From: Streptomyces werraensis
Lineage (GTDB): Bacteria; Actinomycetota; Actinomycetes; Streptomycetales; Streptomycetaceae
NCBI GenBank assembly: GCA_014656175.1
Contig: BNBX01000002.1
Span: 1 to 64,000 of the forward strand
Reading direction: 5' to 3'
DNA length: 64,000 nt
In this document: positions 13,867-23,000 of the stretch, in pieces
Numbering within the stretch: position 1 is the first letter of the stretch
Layout of the letters: each line of letters starts with the position of its first letter
Notes under the pieces: model-generated
What the model was told of the DNA's origin: nothing
The model's database searches: none
Seen by the model: the letters and a program-made list of their open reading frames with translations, nothing else
Translations under genes and position numbers: made by a program

Positions 13867-14706
13867 GTGTCCATCGGCAACTCCCCTGAAGACGAGCGTC
13901 CGTTCGAAGACGTTTCCGAGGAAGACCGCCCTTCCGTCTCGGTCGGCCGTGCGCTGCAGCAGGCGCGCATCGCCGCCGGGCTCACCGTCGACGACGTCAG
14001 TAGCGCCACCCGCGTCCGCATCGGCATCGTCCACGCCATCGAGCGGGACGACTTCGCCCCCTGCGGCGGCGACGTGTACGCGCGCGGGCACATCCGTACG
14101 CTGGCCAAGTTCGTGAAGCTCGACCCGGCCCCGCTGCTCGCCCAGTACGAGGCCCAGAACGGCGGCGGCCGCCCGGCGCCCACCCCGGCCGCGCCCCTCT
14201 TCGAGGCGGAGCGCATCCGTCCGGAGCGGCGCGGACCCAACTGGACCGCCGCCATGGTCGCCGCGATCGTGGTCGTGATCGGCTTCGTCGGCTTCACGAT
14301 GGTCAACGGCGACGACGGCGAGGCGAACGTCGCCGGCGACACCGAGCCGACCGCGTCGCCCACGCCCAGCCCCAGCAGCAAGACCGCCAAGCCCGTCGTG
14401 CCCGCGCCGGAACCCTCGGACAGCGCCATCGCCGCGGCCCCGCAGGACAAGGTGACCGTCAAGGTCGTCGCCGCCGACGGACCCAGCTGGATCTCCGCCA
14501 AGGACCACAACGGCAAGGTGCTCTTCGCCGAGCTGCTCAAGGAGGGCGAGGACAAGACCTTCCAGGACAGCTCCAAGATCGACCTGGTTCTCGGCGACGC
14601 GGGCGCCCTCGACCTGTTCGTGAACGGCAAGAAGATCGAGGACGACTGGCAGCCGGGCGCCGTGGAGCGCCTCACCTACACCAAGGGCGACCCCGAAGCC
14701 GGGTGA
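13867..14706 (+). CDS. RodZ-like membrane protein: HTH, single TM, DUF4115
   Basis: This 279-aa protein has a cytoplasmic XRE/RodZ-type helix-turn-helix (~25-95; [20 protein letters not shown]), a linker, one transmembrane helix (~131-150; [19 protein letters not shown]), a Thr/Pro/Ser-rich spacer, and an extracytoplasmic beta-rich domain (~190-275). RodZ links MreB to the wall machinery in rods. In Streptomyces this paralogue sits invariably by ftsK and rimO and its role is unclear. Start GTG 13867 is preceded by GAAAGG. A hairpin follows the stop. Confidence 0.85.
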   Translation: MSIGNSPEDERPFEDVSEEDRPSVSVGRALQQARIAAGLTVDDVSSATRVRIGIVHAIERDDFAPCGGDVYARGHIRTLAKFVKLDPAPLLAQYEAQNGGGRPAPTPAAPLFEAERIRPERRGPNWTAAMVAAIVVVIGFVGFTMVNGDDGEANVAGDTEPTASPTPSPSSKTAKPVVPAPEPSDSAIAAAPQDKVTVKVVAADGPSWISAKDHNGKVLFAELLKEGEDKTFQDSSKIDLVLGDAGALDLFVNGKKIEDDWQPGAVERLTYTKGDPEAG

Positions 14707-14728
14707 CCGGCTCGGACACGCGATCACC

Positions 14729-14758
14729 ACGGGGTTGGCCGGGTCCGGCCAACCCCGT
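14729..14758 (+). terminator. Hairpin between RodZ-like gene and rimO
   Basis: A perfect 12-bp stem (14729-14740/14747-14758) with a 6-base loop lies just after the RodZ-like gene. No U-run follows. It ends 40 bases before rimO. Confidence 0.65.
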
Positions 14759-14784
14759 CGACATGGGGCGTCGCCGGGACGAAG

Positions 14785-14790
14785 TAGTCT
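14785..14790 (+). promoter_or_regulatory. -10 element of rimO (leaderless start)
   Basis: TAGTCT ends 7 bases before the rimO ATG at 14798, and no Shine-Dalgarno sequence is present. Transcription would begin at or next to the start codon. Confidence 0.45.
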
Positions 14791-14797
14791 TGAGCCC

Positions 14798-16273
14798 ATG
14801 CCTGAACGCCGTACCGTCGCACTGGTCACCCTTGGCTGCGCCCGTAACGAGGTGGACTCGGAGGAGCTCGCAGGCCGTTTGGAGGCGGACGGCTGGCAGC
14901 TCGTCGAGGATGCCGAGGACGCGGACGTCGCCGTCGTCAACACCTGTGGATTCGTCGAGGCCGCCAAGAAGGACTCCGTCGACGCCCTATTGGAGGCCAA
15001 CGACCTCAAGGGACACGGGAGAACCCAGGCGGTCGTCGCCGTCGGCTGCATGGCGGAGCGGTACGGCAAGGAGCTCGCCGAGGCCCTTCCCGAGGCCGAC
15101 GGCGTGCTCGGCTTCGACGACTACGCGGACATCTCCGACCGCCTGCAGACCATCCTGAACGGCGGCATCCACGCCGCACACACCCCGCGCGACCGGCGCA
15201 AGCTGCTGCCCATCAGCCCGGCCGAGCGGCAGGAGTCCGCCGCCGCCGTCGCGCTGCCCGGGCACGCCCCGGCCGACCTGCCCGACGGCCTCGCCCCCGC
15301 CTCGGGCCCCCGCGCGCCCCTGCGCCGCCGCCTGGACGGCTCCCCGGTCGCCTCGGTGAAGCTGGCCTCCGGCTGCGACCGGCGCTGCTCCTTCTGCGCC
15401 ATTCCCTCCTTCCGCGGCTCCTTCATCTCCCGACGCCCGAGCGACGTCCTCAACGAGACGCGGTGGCTGGCCGAGCAGGGCGTGAAGGAGATCATGCTGG
15501 TCTCCGAGAACAACACCTCCTACGGCAAGGACCTCGGCGACATCCGCCTGCTGGAGTCCCTGCTGCCCGAACTCGCCGAGGTCGACGGCCTGGAGCGGGT
15601 GCGCGTCAGCTACCTCCAGCCGGCCGAGATGCGGCCCGGTCTGATCGACGTGCTGACCTCCACCCCCAAGGTCGCCCCCTACTTCGACCTCTCCTTCCAG
15701 CACTCCGCGCCCGACGTGCTGCGCGCCATGCGCCGCTTCGGCGACACCGACCGCTTCCTGGAGCTGCTCGACACCATCCGGAGCAAGGCGCCCCAGGCCG
15801 GCGTGCGCTCCAACTTCATCGTCGGCTTCCCCGGCGAGTCCGCGTCCGACCTCGCCGAGCTGGAACGCTTCCTGAACCACGCCCGGCTCGACGCCATCGG
15901 CGTGTTCGGCTACTCCGACGAGGAGGGCACCGAGGCCGCGGGCTACGACGGCAAGCTGGACGAGGACGTGGTCGCCGAGCGGCTGGCCCGCGTCTCCCGG
16001 CTGGCCGAGGAACTCGTCTCGCAGCGCGCCGAGGAGCGGGTCGGCGAAACCGTGCACGTCCTGGTGGAGTCCGTCGACGAGGAGGAGGGCGTGTACGGCC
16101 GTGCCGCGCACCAGGCTCCCGAGACGGACGGCCAAGTGCTGCTCACCAGCGGCGAGGGACTGAGTGTCGGCCGTATGGTCGAGGCGAAGGTGGTCGGCAC
16201 GGAAGGTGTCGACCTGGTGGCCGAGCCGCTCTTCGAGGGCTCGCCCGCGCGCATCGAGGAGGCGGGCAGATGA
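14798..16273 (+). CDS. rimO: Ribosomal protein S12 methylthiotransferase RimO
   Basis: RimO is a radical-SAM enzyme that adds a methylthio group to the conserved Asp of ribosomal protein S12, using two 4Fe-4S clusters. The 491-aa product has an N-terminal UPF0004 domain with Cys14 (TLGCARNE) and the NTCGF cysteine, a radical-SAM motif at Cys193/197/200 ([10 protein letters not shown]), NFIVGFPGE, and a C-terminal TRAM-like domain. An Ala/Pro-rich insert (~150-180) separates the first two domains, as in other Streptomyces Rim[10 protein letters not shown] near the N-terminus distinguishes it from MiaB. ATG 14798 is chosen over an upstream in-frame start that lies inside the preceding hairpin. 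The stop overlaps the pgsA start (ATGA). Confidence 0.94.
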   Translation: MPERRTVALVTLGCARNEVDSEELAGRLEADGWQLVEDAEDADVAVVNTCGFVEAAKKDSVDALLEANDLKGHGRTQAVVAVGCMAERYGKELAEALPEADGVLGFDDYADISDRLQTILNGGIHAAHTPRDRRKLLPISPAERQESAAAVALPGHAPADLPDGLAPASGPRAPLRRRLDGSPVASVKLASGCDRRCSFCAIPSFRGSFISRRPSDVLNETRWLAEQGVKEIMLVSENNTSYGKDLGDIRLLESLLPELAEVDGLERVRVSYLQPAEMRPGLIDVLTSTPKVAPYFDLSFQHSAPDVLRAMRRFGDTDRFLELLDTIRSKAPQAGVRSNFIVGFPGESASDLAELERFLNHARLDAIGVFGYSDEEGTEAAGYDGKLDEDVVAERLARVSRLAEELVSQRAEERVGETVHVLVESVDEEEGVYGRAAHQAPETDGQVLLTSGEGLSVGRMVEAKVVGTEGVDLVAEPLFEGSPARIEEAGR

Positions 16274-17157
16274 CGGGTGTCCCGGCATCGGCGGCAGGTG
16301 GCCCCTCCGGCGCGAGGAGGGCGAAGGGCCCCGCGTCCGGGGGCCTGACACCGGCGTCCGGCCGCGCGCTCGCGCGGGAGGCCAGGGACACGGCTCCGGG
16401 CGACTCCGGGGACGGGCGGGCACGGCGTGAGGTGCCGGGCCCCGAGGAGGTCCGCCCCGCGGCTCCTTCCTCACCGCAGCAGCCCACTGACGGGAGCGGC
16501 GGGACCGCAGGGGCACAGGGTTCCACGCGGGCTCCGCGCGGCGGGAAGATCGCAGCGGCGGCCGTCGACCAGGCCAGCGTCTGGAACATCGCCAACCTGC
16601 TGACCATGCTCCGGCTGCTGCTGGTACCGGCGTTCGTCATGCTGATGCTGGCCGACGGCGGCTACGACCCGGCGTGGCGCTCGCTCGCCTGGGCGGCTTT
16701 CGCCATCGCCATGATCACCGATCTGTTCGACGGTCATCTGGCGCGCACCTACAACCTGGTCACCGACTTCGGGAAGATCGCCGACCCCATCGCCGACAAG
16801 GCCATCATGGGGGCGGCGCTGATCTGCCTGTCCGCGCTGGGCGACCTGCCGTGGTGGGTCACGGGCGTGATCCTCGGCCGGGAACTCGGCATCACCCTGC
16901 TGCGTTTCCTCGTCATCCGTTACGGGGTGATCCCGGCCAGCCGCGGCGGCAAGCTCAAGACCCTCACCCAGGGCGTCGCCGTCGGCATGTACGTGCTGGC
17001 GCTGACCGGGTGGCTGGCGACGCTGCGGTGGTGGGTGATGGCCGCGGCGGTGGTACTGACCGTGGCGACCGGACTCGACTATGTGAAACAGGCCATTGTG
17101 CTCCGCAGACAGGGAATCGCCGAGCGCAAGGCGGCGTTGGAGGAGACGGAAGAGTGA
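16270..17157 (+). CDS. pgsA: CDP-diacylglycerol-glycerol-3-phosphate 3-phosphatidyltransferase
   Basis: This membrane enzyme makes phosphatidylglycerophosphate from CDP-diacylglycerol and glycerol-3-phosphate. The 295-aa protein has a ~100-residue Gly/Ala/Pro-rich, probably disordered N-terminal extension, then the CDP-alcohol phosphotransferase domain with about five membrane helices. The family signature is intact: Asp151, Asp154, Gly155, Ala158, Arg159, Gly168, Asp172, Asp176. Typical PgsA proteins are ~180-200 aa, so the extension is unusual but seen in relatives. The start overlaps the rimO stop by ATGA, and the stop overlaps the cinA start by GTGA, showing translational coupling. Confidence 0.93.
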   Translation: MTGVPASAAGGPSGARRAKGPASGGLTPASGRALAREARDTAPGDSGDGRARREVPGPEEVRPAAPSSPQQPTDGSGGTAGAQGSTRAPRGGKIAAAAVDQASVWNIANLLTMLRLLLVPAFVMLMLADGGYDPAWRSLAWAAFAIAMITDLFDGHLARTYNLVTDFGKIADPIADKAIMGAALICLSALGDLPWWVTGVILGRELGITLLRFLVIRYGVIPASRGGKLKTLTQGVAVGMYVLALTGWLATLRWWVMAAAVVLTVATGLDYVKQAIVLRRQGIAERKAALEETEE

Positions 17158-17699
17158 GTTCAACGGCCACCGAGGTGGTGCGACTACTCACCGTGAAGGG
17201 CGGGACGCTCGCGGTCGCCGAGTCGCTGACCGGTGGCCTGGTGGCGGCGGAGATCACCTCCGTACCCGGGGCGTCCAAGGTCTTCAGGGGCTCGGTGACG
17301 GCCTACGCCACCGAGCTCAAGCACCGGCTGCTGGGCGTGGACGCCACTCTGCTGGCCCAGCGCGGAGCGGTGGATCCGCAGGTGGCGGCCCAGATGGCGG
17401 CCGGAGTGCGCACAGCACTCGGCGCCGACTGGGGCATCGCCACCACCGGGGTGGCCGGCCCCGACCCCCAGGACGGACAGGCCGTCGGAACGGTGTACGT
17501 GGCCGTGGACGGCCCCTCCGCGGACGGCGACGGTTCCGCCTCTGGCGGAAAAGTGCGCCAGCTGCGGTTGAACGGCGACCGCGCGGAAATTCGTATGGAG
17601 AGTGTACGGAGCGTACTCGCACTGCTCCTCGCGGAGCTTGCGGGCGAACAGACCGGGAATGAGCGGGCACAGGATACGGAACGGAACGGGGGGTTTTGA
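17154..17699 (+). CDS. cinA: CinA-family nicotinamide-nucleotide amidohydrolase (PncC domain)
   Basis: The 181-aa product contains only the C-terminal CinA/PncC domain, which deamidates NMN to nicotinate mononucleotide. Signature elements are AVAESLTGGLVAAEIT, the catalytic-Ser region FRGSVTAYA and GIATTGVAGPD. The N-terminal ADP-ribose pyrophosphatase domain of full-length CinA is absent, as in most actinobacteria. A short Ser/Gly insert lies at ~118-130. Start GTG 17154 overlaps the pgsA stop, with GGAGG upstream. The neighbourhood pgsA-cinA-clgR before recA is conserved in actinobacteria. Confidence 0.92.
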   Translation: MSSTATEVVRLLTVKGGTLAVAESLTGGLVAAEITSVPGASKVFRGSVTAYATELKHRLLGVDATLLAQRGAVDPQVAAQMAAGVRTALGADWGIATTGVAGPDPQDGQAVGTVYVAVDGPSADGDGSASGGKVRQLRLNGDRAEIRMESVRSVLALLLAELAGEQTGNERAQDTERNGGF

Positions 17700-17808
17700 T
17701 GTTTGCAGCCCAGAGTGAACACGACATCGCTCCCCGCACGGCCGCGGCGCGAGGCGGTACGGTGGGGCGAGAAGGATGCGGCTACGCGGTCCGAGGAGGG
17801 AGCCACCG

Positions 17809-18189
17809 ATGATTCTGCTCCGTCGCCTGCTGGGTGACGTGCTGCGTCGGCAGCGCCAGCGCCAGGGCCGTACTCTGCGCGAAGTCTCCTCGTCCGCCCG
17901 AGTTTCGCTCGGCTATCTCTCCGAGGTGGAGCGGGGGCAGAAGGAGGCTTCCTCCGAGCTGCTCTCCGCGATCTGCGACGCGTTGGACGTACGGATGTCC
18001 GAGCTCATGCGGGAAGTGAGCGACGAACTCGCTCTCGCCGAGCTGGCCCAGTCTGCTGCAGCGACCCCAAGCGAGCCCGTACCCACGCCGGTTCGACCGA
18101 TGCTGGGTTCCGTGTCGGTGACCGGTGTGCCACCGGAACGGGTGACCATCAAGGCGCCCGCCGAGGCGGTGGACGTCGTCGCCGCCTGA
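17809..18189 (+). CDS. clgR: ClgR, transcriptional activator of clp protease genes
   Basis: This 126-aa XRE-family activator of ATP-dependent protease genes (clpP1clpP2, clpC and lon in Streptomyces) has its helix-turn-helix at ~8-62 ([34 protein letters not shown]). It ends in VDVVAA. The terminal AlaAla is known to target ClgR for ClpP-dependent degradation, giving feedback between protease capacity and regulator level. ATG 17809 follows GAGGAGGGA at ideal spacing; an upstream in-frame ATG at 17776 lacks one. It lies 109 bases after cinA, so it may have its own promoter. Confidence 0.93.
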   Translation: MILLRRLLGDVLRRQRQRQGRTLREVSSSARVSLGYLSEVERGQKEASSELLSAICDALDVRMSELMREVSDELALAELAQSAAATPSEPVPTPVRPMLGSVSVTGVPPERVTIKAPAEAVDVVAA

Positions 18190-18231
18190 GCCCGGTCTCC
18201 GGCGCCCTGCGCGGTGTGAAGGTGTGAGATG

Positions 18232-18282
18232 CCCCGGTGAGGGCTCCTCCTGAGGATTCAGGAGGGGTGCCGCCGGGGTTTT
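18232..18282 (+). terminator. Terminator after clgR
   Basis: A compound hairpin has an outer stem CCCCGG/CCGGGG (18232-18237/18273-18278) enclosing a 10-bp inner stem (18244-18253/18258-18267), and is followed by TTTT. Confidence 0.85.
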
Positions 18283-18388
18283 CGCATGCCCGGGGAGTCG
18301 TGGGGAGCGGGGCAGGGCTGCGTTTGCCGGTGCGGCGGCGGGCCGTCATGGTGGAGACGGAGACGGGGGACCAGCCACGGAGGTGCGG

Positions 18389-18859
18389 ATGTACGTCGTG
18401 AAGAGCCCGTTGTCCGACGAGAACCTGAAGACCGTTTCTGAGGCACTGCAGGGCGCCCTGGTCGATCTGGTCGACCTCTCCCTGGTGGCCAAGCAGATCC
18501 ACTGGAACGTGGTCGGACCACGCTTCCGCTCCGTCCATCTCCAGCTCGACGAGGTCGTGACCACCGCGCGCGGTCACTCCGACACGGTGGCCGAGCGCGC
18601 CGCGGCCCTGGGCGTCTCGCCCGACGGGCGGGCCGCGACCGTGGCCGTCGGCAGCGGCATCGGCGTCACGCCCGAGGGCTGGGTGGACGACGCGGCGGCG
18701 GTGAGCGCGCTGGTGGACGCCCTGGGCGCGGTGATCGCCCGCATGCGGGAGCGGATCGCGGCGACCGAGGAGCCCGACCCGGTGACCCAGGACATCTTCA
18801 TCACCATCACCGCCGACCTCGAGAAGCACCACTGGATGTTCCAGGCCGCGAACGGGTGA
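18389..18859 (+). CDS. dps: Dps-family ferritin-like DNA/iron protein
   Basis: The 156-aa protein is of the Dps family, cytoplasmic mini-ferritins that oxidise and store iron and compact DNA under stress. The ferroxidase signature is clear: KQIHWNVVGPRFRSVHLQLDE (~32-52), with the His, Asp and Glu ligands. There is no long basic N- or C-terminal tail, unlike two of the three Dps paralogues of S. coelicolor. By position and lack of tails it corresponds to the tail-less one (DpsB, from memory). ATG 18389 is preferred over GTG 18383 because GGAGG (18379-18383) overlaps the GTG. The stop overlaps the next small gene. Confidence 0.88.
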   Translation: MYVVKSPLSDENLKTVSEALQGALVDLVDLSLVAKQIHWNVVGPRFRSVHLQLDEVVTTARGHSDTVAERAAALGVSPDGRAATVAVGSGIGVTPEGWVDDAAAVSALVDALGAVIARMRERIAATEEPDPVTQDIFITITADLEKHHWMFQAANG

Positions 18860-19140
18860 CCCGGCCGCGGGGCGCCGGGCAGGCCCCTGTGCGGAGGACC
18901 GTGCCGGGGATCTGCCGGTGCGCCGCCGGCGCGGCGCTCACGGCCCTGTGGTGGTGGGCGGCGGCACGGCTGCTGCTCGCGCCCGACGCCGGAGCCCTGG
19001 AAGGCGTGGTCGCGGCCGGCGGATGGGGACTCAGCGTGCTTCCGGTGCACTGTCTGCCCAAGGCGCGGGCGGACGGGGCGCTCGCCGCCGGGCGATGGCG
19101 TCGGGCCTGGCGTGCCGCTCGTAGGCCCGGGGCGGAGTGA
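18856..19140 (+). CDS. Small hypothetical membrane protein
   Basis: The 94-aa product has an Arg-rich N-terminus, a hydrophobic helix (~24-43, containing ALWWWAAARLLLAP), a second weaker hydrophobic stretch (~49-66) and a basic C-terminus. I do not recognise a family. The GTG start overlaps the dps stop, so it is translationally coupled to dps or is the tail of that unit. It converges on nei2 44 bases away. Codon bias is Streptomyces-like but the frame is short, so it could still be spurious. Confidence 0.5.
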   Translation: MTRPRGAGQAPVRRTVPGICRCAAGAALTALWWWAAARLLLAPDAGALEGVVAAGGWGLSVLPVHCLPKARADGALAAGRWRRAWRAARRPGAE

Positions 19141-19184
19141 CGCCCCGGCCGGCCTCCGCGGTACGGAGTGACGCCCCGGCCGGC
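19133..19184. repeat. 21-bp direct repeat between convergent genes
   Basis: The same 21 bases occur at 19133-19153 and 19164-19184. The first copy contains the stop codon of the small plus-strand gene and the second touches the nei2 stop on the minus strand. It probably arose by local duplication of a gene end. Confidence 0.7.
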
Positions 19185-20017
19185 TAGCGGGCGGGGCTTC
19201 GGCGGCCTCGTGGCGCGGGATCGGGGGCCGGTCCCGGCTGGCAGACGGGGCACCAGTACGTGGGGCGTTCGCGTGAGCCGTCGCCCTGCTCGGCCACCCG
19301 GATCGGTGTCCCGCAGCGCAGACAGGGGCGGCGGGCGCGGCCGTACACGTAGAGGTCCTGGCCGCGTCGGCCCGTGGTGTTGCGGATGGGGCGGTCGCGG
19401 TTGAACTCCAGCAGCTTCCTCGCCAGCTCCGGGAGGCTCGCCATGCGGTCGGCGGGCAGCTCGCCGACGGGGAGCCAGGGCGTGACGTTGAGCAGGAAGC
19501 ACAGCTCGCTCTTGAACACGTTGCCGATGCCCGCGAGGTTCCGCTGGTCCAGCAGGGCCTCGCCGAGTTCGCGTTCGGGGTCCTTCCCGAGGTTGACGAG
19601 CGCGATGTCGGCGTCCCAGTCGGGGCCCAGCAGGTCGGGGCCGAGGTGGCCGACCGCGCGGTCCTCCTCGTCCTCGGTGCGGATCAGCTCCAGTACCGGA
19701 AGCCGGTAGCCGACCGCAGTGCGCTCGGCGTTGGCGAGGACGGCGCGGATCTGGTGCGCCGGGCCGCCGTTCCAGCGCTGCCCGGGCGCGAAGATCCGCC
19801 ACGAGCCGTCCATCCGCAGGTGCGAGTGCAGCGTCAGGCCGCCCTCGATCCGGGTCAGCAGGTGCTTGCCGCGTGCCGTGACGTCCAGTACCGAGCGTCC
19901 GGTGAGGTCGGACGTGGCGAAGCGGGGCACGCGCAGATCGCTGCGGACCAGGACTCTGCCCGCGAGGGCGTCGTGCAGCCGTCGCGCGGCCTGCCAGACC
20001 GTGTCTCCTTCGGGCAT
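19184..20017 (-). CDS. nei2: Nei2-type DNA glycosylase/AP lyase (endonuclease VIII family)
   Basis: This 277-aa base-excision-repair enzyme removes oxidised pyrimidines. The N-terminus PEGDTVW gives the catalytic Pro2-Glu3 after Met removal, and the DTVW context is of Nei rather than Fpg type. The helix-two-turn-helix segment QRNLAGIGNVFKSE is intact. The C-terminal zinc finger is present: CLRCGTPI and YWCPVC. It lies 33 bases after lhr on the same strand. An lhr-nei2 pairing is conserved in actinobacteria, suggesting joint expression in repair. Confidence 0.9.
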   Translation of the reverse strand: MPEGDTVWQAARRLHDALAGRVLVRSDLRVPRFATSDLTGRSVLDVTARGKHLLTRIEGGLTLHSHLRMDGSWRIFAPGQRWNGGPAHQIRAVLANAERTAVGYRLPVLELIRTEDEEDRAVGHLGPDLLGPDWDADIALVNLGKDPERELGEALLDQRNLAGIGNVFKSELCFLLNVTPWLPVGELPADRMASLPELARKLLEFNRDRPIRNTTGRRGQDLYVYGRARRPCLRCGTPIRVAEQGDGSRERPTYWCPVCQPGPAPDPAPRGRRSPAR

Positions 20018-20050
20018 GCGTCAAGAGTGACACGGCCGGCCCGGACACGG

Positions 20051-23000
20051 TCAGGCGCGCAGCCGCAGCCCCCTCGGCGTGGCCACGAAGCCCGCGGTCT
20101 CCAGGAGGGCGCCCAGCGGGGACGACAGCGCCGGGGAGCCGTTGACGCGCTCCACGGTCACCGTGCCGAGGGAGCCCGCGCGGGCGGCGTTCGCGAGCGC
20201 CTCGGCGGCCACCGGCAGCCTCGGGTCGTCGGCCGGGTCGGCGCCGGGGTCGGCGGGCCAGGCCAGCACGGTCTTGCCACCGCGCTCCATGTAAAGCGTC
20301 AGCTCGCCGTCCACCAGCACCACCAGGGAGCCCGCCTTGCGGCCCGGCTTGTGGCTCGCGCCCTCCGGTGGCTCCGGCCAGCCCAGGGCCGCCCCGTAGG
20401 CGTTGGCCGGGTCGGCCGCGGCCAGCACGACGGCCCGGGAGCCGCGCTCCGGCCCCGTACGGCGTCCGGCGAACGGGTCGTACGAAGGCCCCCCGCCGTT
20501 CTGCCAGGGCTGCGCGCCCTGGGCGGCGAGGTCGCGCGGCGAGACGTACTCACCGGGCCGCGAGGGCAGGTACGACGCGTCGCCCGTGCCCTGCCCCAGC
20601 CCGTACGGGTCCGACTGCCCGCCGAACGGAGCGGGCGCGTCCGGGGCCGTGTGCCCCTCGCCGCGCTCCCGGGCGTTGGCCGCAGCGCGCAGGCGGTCCA
20701 CGGCGCCGTCCATCGCGAACTGGGCGGCGCCGAGGCCCTCCACCACGTAGCCGCGCCGGGCCTGCCCGGTCTCCTCGAAGGCGGACAGCACCCGGTACAC
20801 CGCCGAGAAGCCGCCCTCGACGCCTTCCGCCGCGACGGCGCCCCGGGTCACCACACCGTGCCGGTCCAGCAAGGTGCGGGCCAGGGCGTGGGCGCGGACC
20901 GTGGCGTCGCCCTCCCGGCCGGGCAGCAGCGACCAGCGGCCGGCCACCGTGGGCGGGCCCGTGCGGGAGGCGCTGCGGGCCGCCGCCGTGAGGGAGCCGT
21001 AGCGTCCGCGCGGCACCGCGCGCTTGGCGCGGTGAGCCGTGGACCCAGCGGTGCGGCCGGAACCGAGCAGGGCGCGCAGCGGGTTGAGCGTGTCGTTGGT
21101 GAGCCGCCCGGACCAGGCGAGGTCCCACAGGGCGTCGGCGAGCTGCACGTCGCTCGCCTCGGGGTGCGTGGTGGCGCGGACCTGGTCGGCGATCTGACGG
21201 AAGAACAGGCCGTAGCCGCCGGACAGGGCGGCCAGCACCGACTCGTGCAGCGCGGTCGTCTCCAGCGGATGCGGGGGAGGCAGCAGCAAGGGAGCCGCGT
21301 CCGCCAGATACAGCGAGACCCAGCCGTCCTTGCCCGGCAGGGAACCCGCACCCGCCCAGACCACCTCGCCGGACGCGGTCAGCTCGTCGAGCATGGCCGG
21401 GGCGTAGTTCGCCACCCGGGTCGGCAGGACCAGCTTCTCCAGGGCGGAGGCGGGTACGGACGCGCCCTGCAGCTGCTCGACGGCCCGCAGCAGTCCGTCG
21501 ACGCCGCGCAGGGAGTGGCCCTTGCCCATGTGCTGCCACTGGGGGAGGAACTGTGCCAGCGCGGCGGGCGGAACCGGCTCCAGCTCGTGCCGCAGCGCGG
21601 CCAGGGAACGGCGGCGCAGCCGGCGCAGCACCGCCGCGTCGCACCACTCCTGTCCGATCCCGGCCGGGTGGAACTCGCCCTGCACGACCCGGCCGGCCGC
21701 CGCCAGGCGCTGCAGGGCACCCTCGGTGACGGCCACGCCCAGCCCGAAACGGGCGGCCGCCGTCGCCGACGTGAACGGGCCGTGCGTGCGCGCGTACCGC
21801 GCGAGGAGGTCGCCCAGGGGGTCCTTCACGGGTTCCGTGAACGCCTCGGGCACGCCGACCGGCAGCGCCGTGCCCAGGGCGTCCCGCAGCCGGCCCGCGT
21901 CCTCGACGGCCGCCCAGTGGTCCTCGCCCGCGACGCGCACCCGGATGGCACGCCGAGCGGAGGCCAGCTCCCGGGCCCACTGCGGCTCGGCGCCCCGCTC
22001 GGCCAGCTCGGCCTCGGTGAGCGGACCCAGCAGTCGCAGCAGGTCGGCGACGCTCTCCACGTCCTTCGCGCGCCGGTCCTCGGTGAGCCACTGCAGCTCG
22101 CGCTCCAGCTCCGTGAGCACCTCGGCGTCCAGCAGCTCGCGCAGCTCCGCCTGGCCGAGCAGCTCCGCGAGCAGCCGCGAGTCCAGCGACAAAGCGGCCG
22201 CACGGCGCTCGGCGAGCGGGGAGTCGCCCTCGTACAGGAACTGGGCGACGTACCCGAACAGCAGGGAGCGGGCGAACGGGGACGGTTCCGGCGTGGTGAC
22301 CTCGACCAGCCGCACCTTCCGGGACTCAAGGTCGCCCATCAGCTCGACCAGGCCGGGGACGTCGAACACGTCCTGGAGGCACTCGCGGACCGCCTCCAGG
22401 ACGATCGGGAACGACCCGAACTCGCCGGCCACCTGGAGCAGCTGGGAGGCGCGCTGACGCTGCTGCCACAGCGGCGTGCGCCGGCCGGGGTTGCGGCGCG
22501 GCAGCAGCAGCGCGCGGGCGGCGCACTCACGGAACCGGGAGGCGAAGAGGGCCGAGCCGCCGACCTGGTCGGTGACGACCTGGTCGACCTCGCCCTTGTC
22601 GAAGACGACGTCGGCGGCGCCCACGGGGGCCTGGTCCGCGTCGTACTCCGCGCCGGCCTTCGCCGGCTCCTGGTCGAGCAGGTCCAGGCCCATCAGGTCG
22701 GCGTCGGGGAGGCGCAGGACGATGCCGTCGTCGGCGTGCATCACCTGGGCGTCCATGCCGTACCGCTCGGACAGGCGCGCGCCGAGCGCGAGCGCCCAGG
22801 GGGCGTGCACCTGCGCGCCGAACGGGGAGTGGACGACCACCCGCCAGTCGCCCAGCTCGTCGCGGAACCGCTCCACCACGATCGTGCGGTCGTCCGGGAT
22901 GTGCCCGCAGGCCTCGCGCTGCTCCCTCAGGTACGACAGCACGTTGTCCGCGGCCCAGGCGTCCAGGCCGGCGGCCAGCAGCCGCAGCCGGGCGTCCTCG

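Noticed and set aside
18309..18340. Sigma-B promoter before dps
   Set aside because: A GTTT followed by GGGCCG at 14 bp matches the -35 but not the TAY of the -10; too weak to list.
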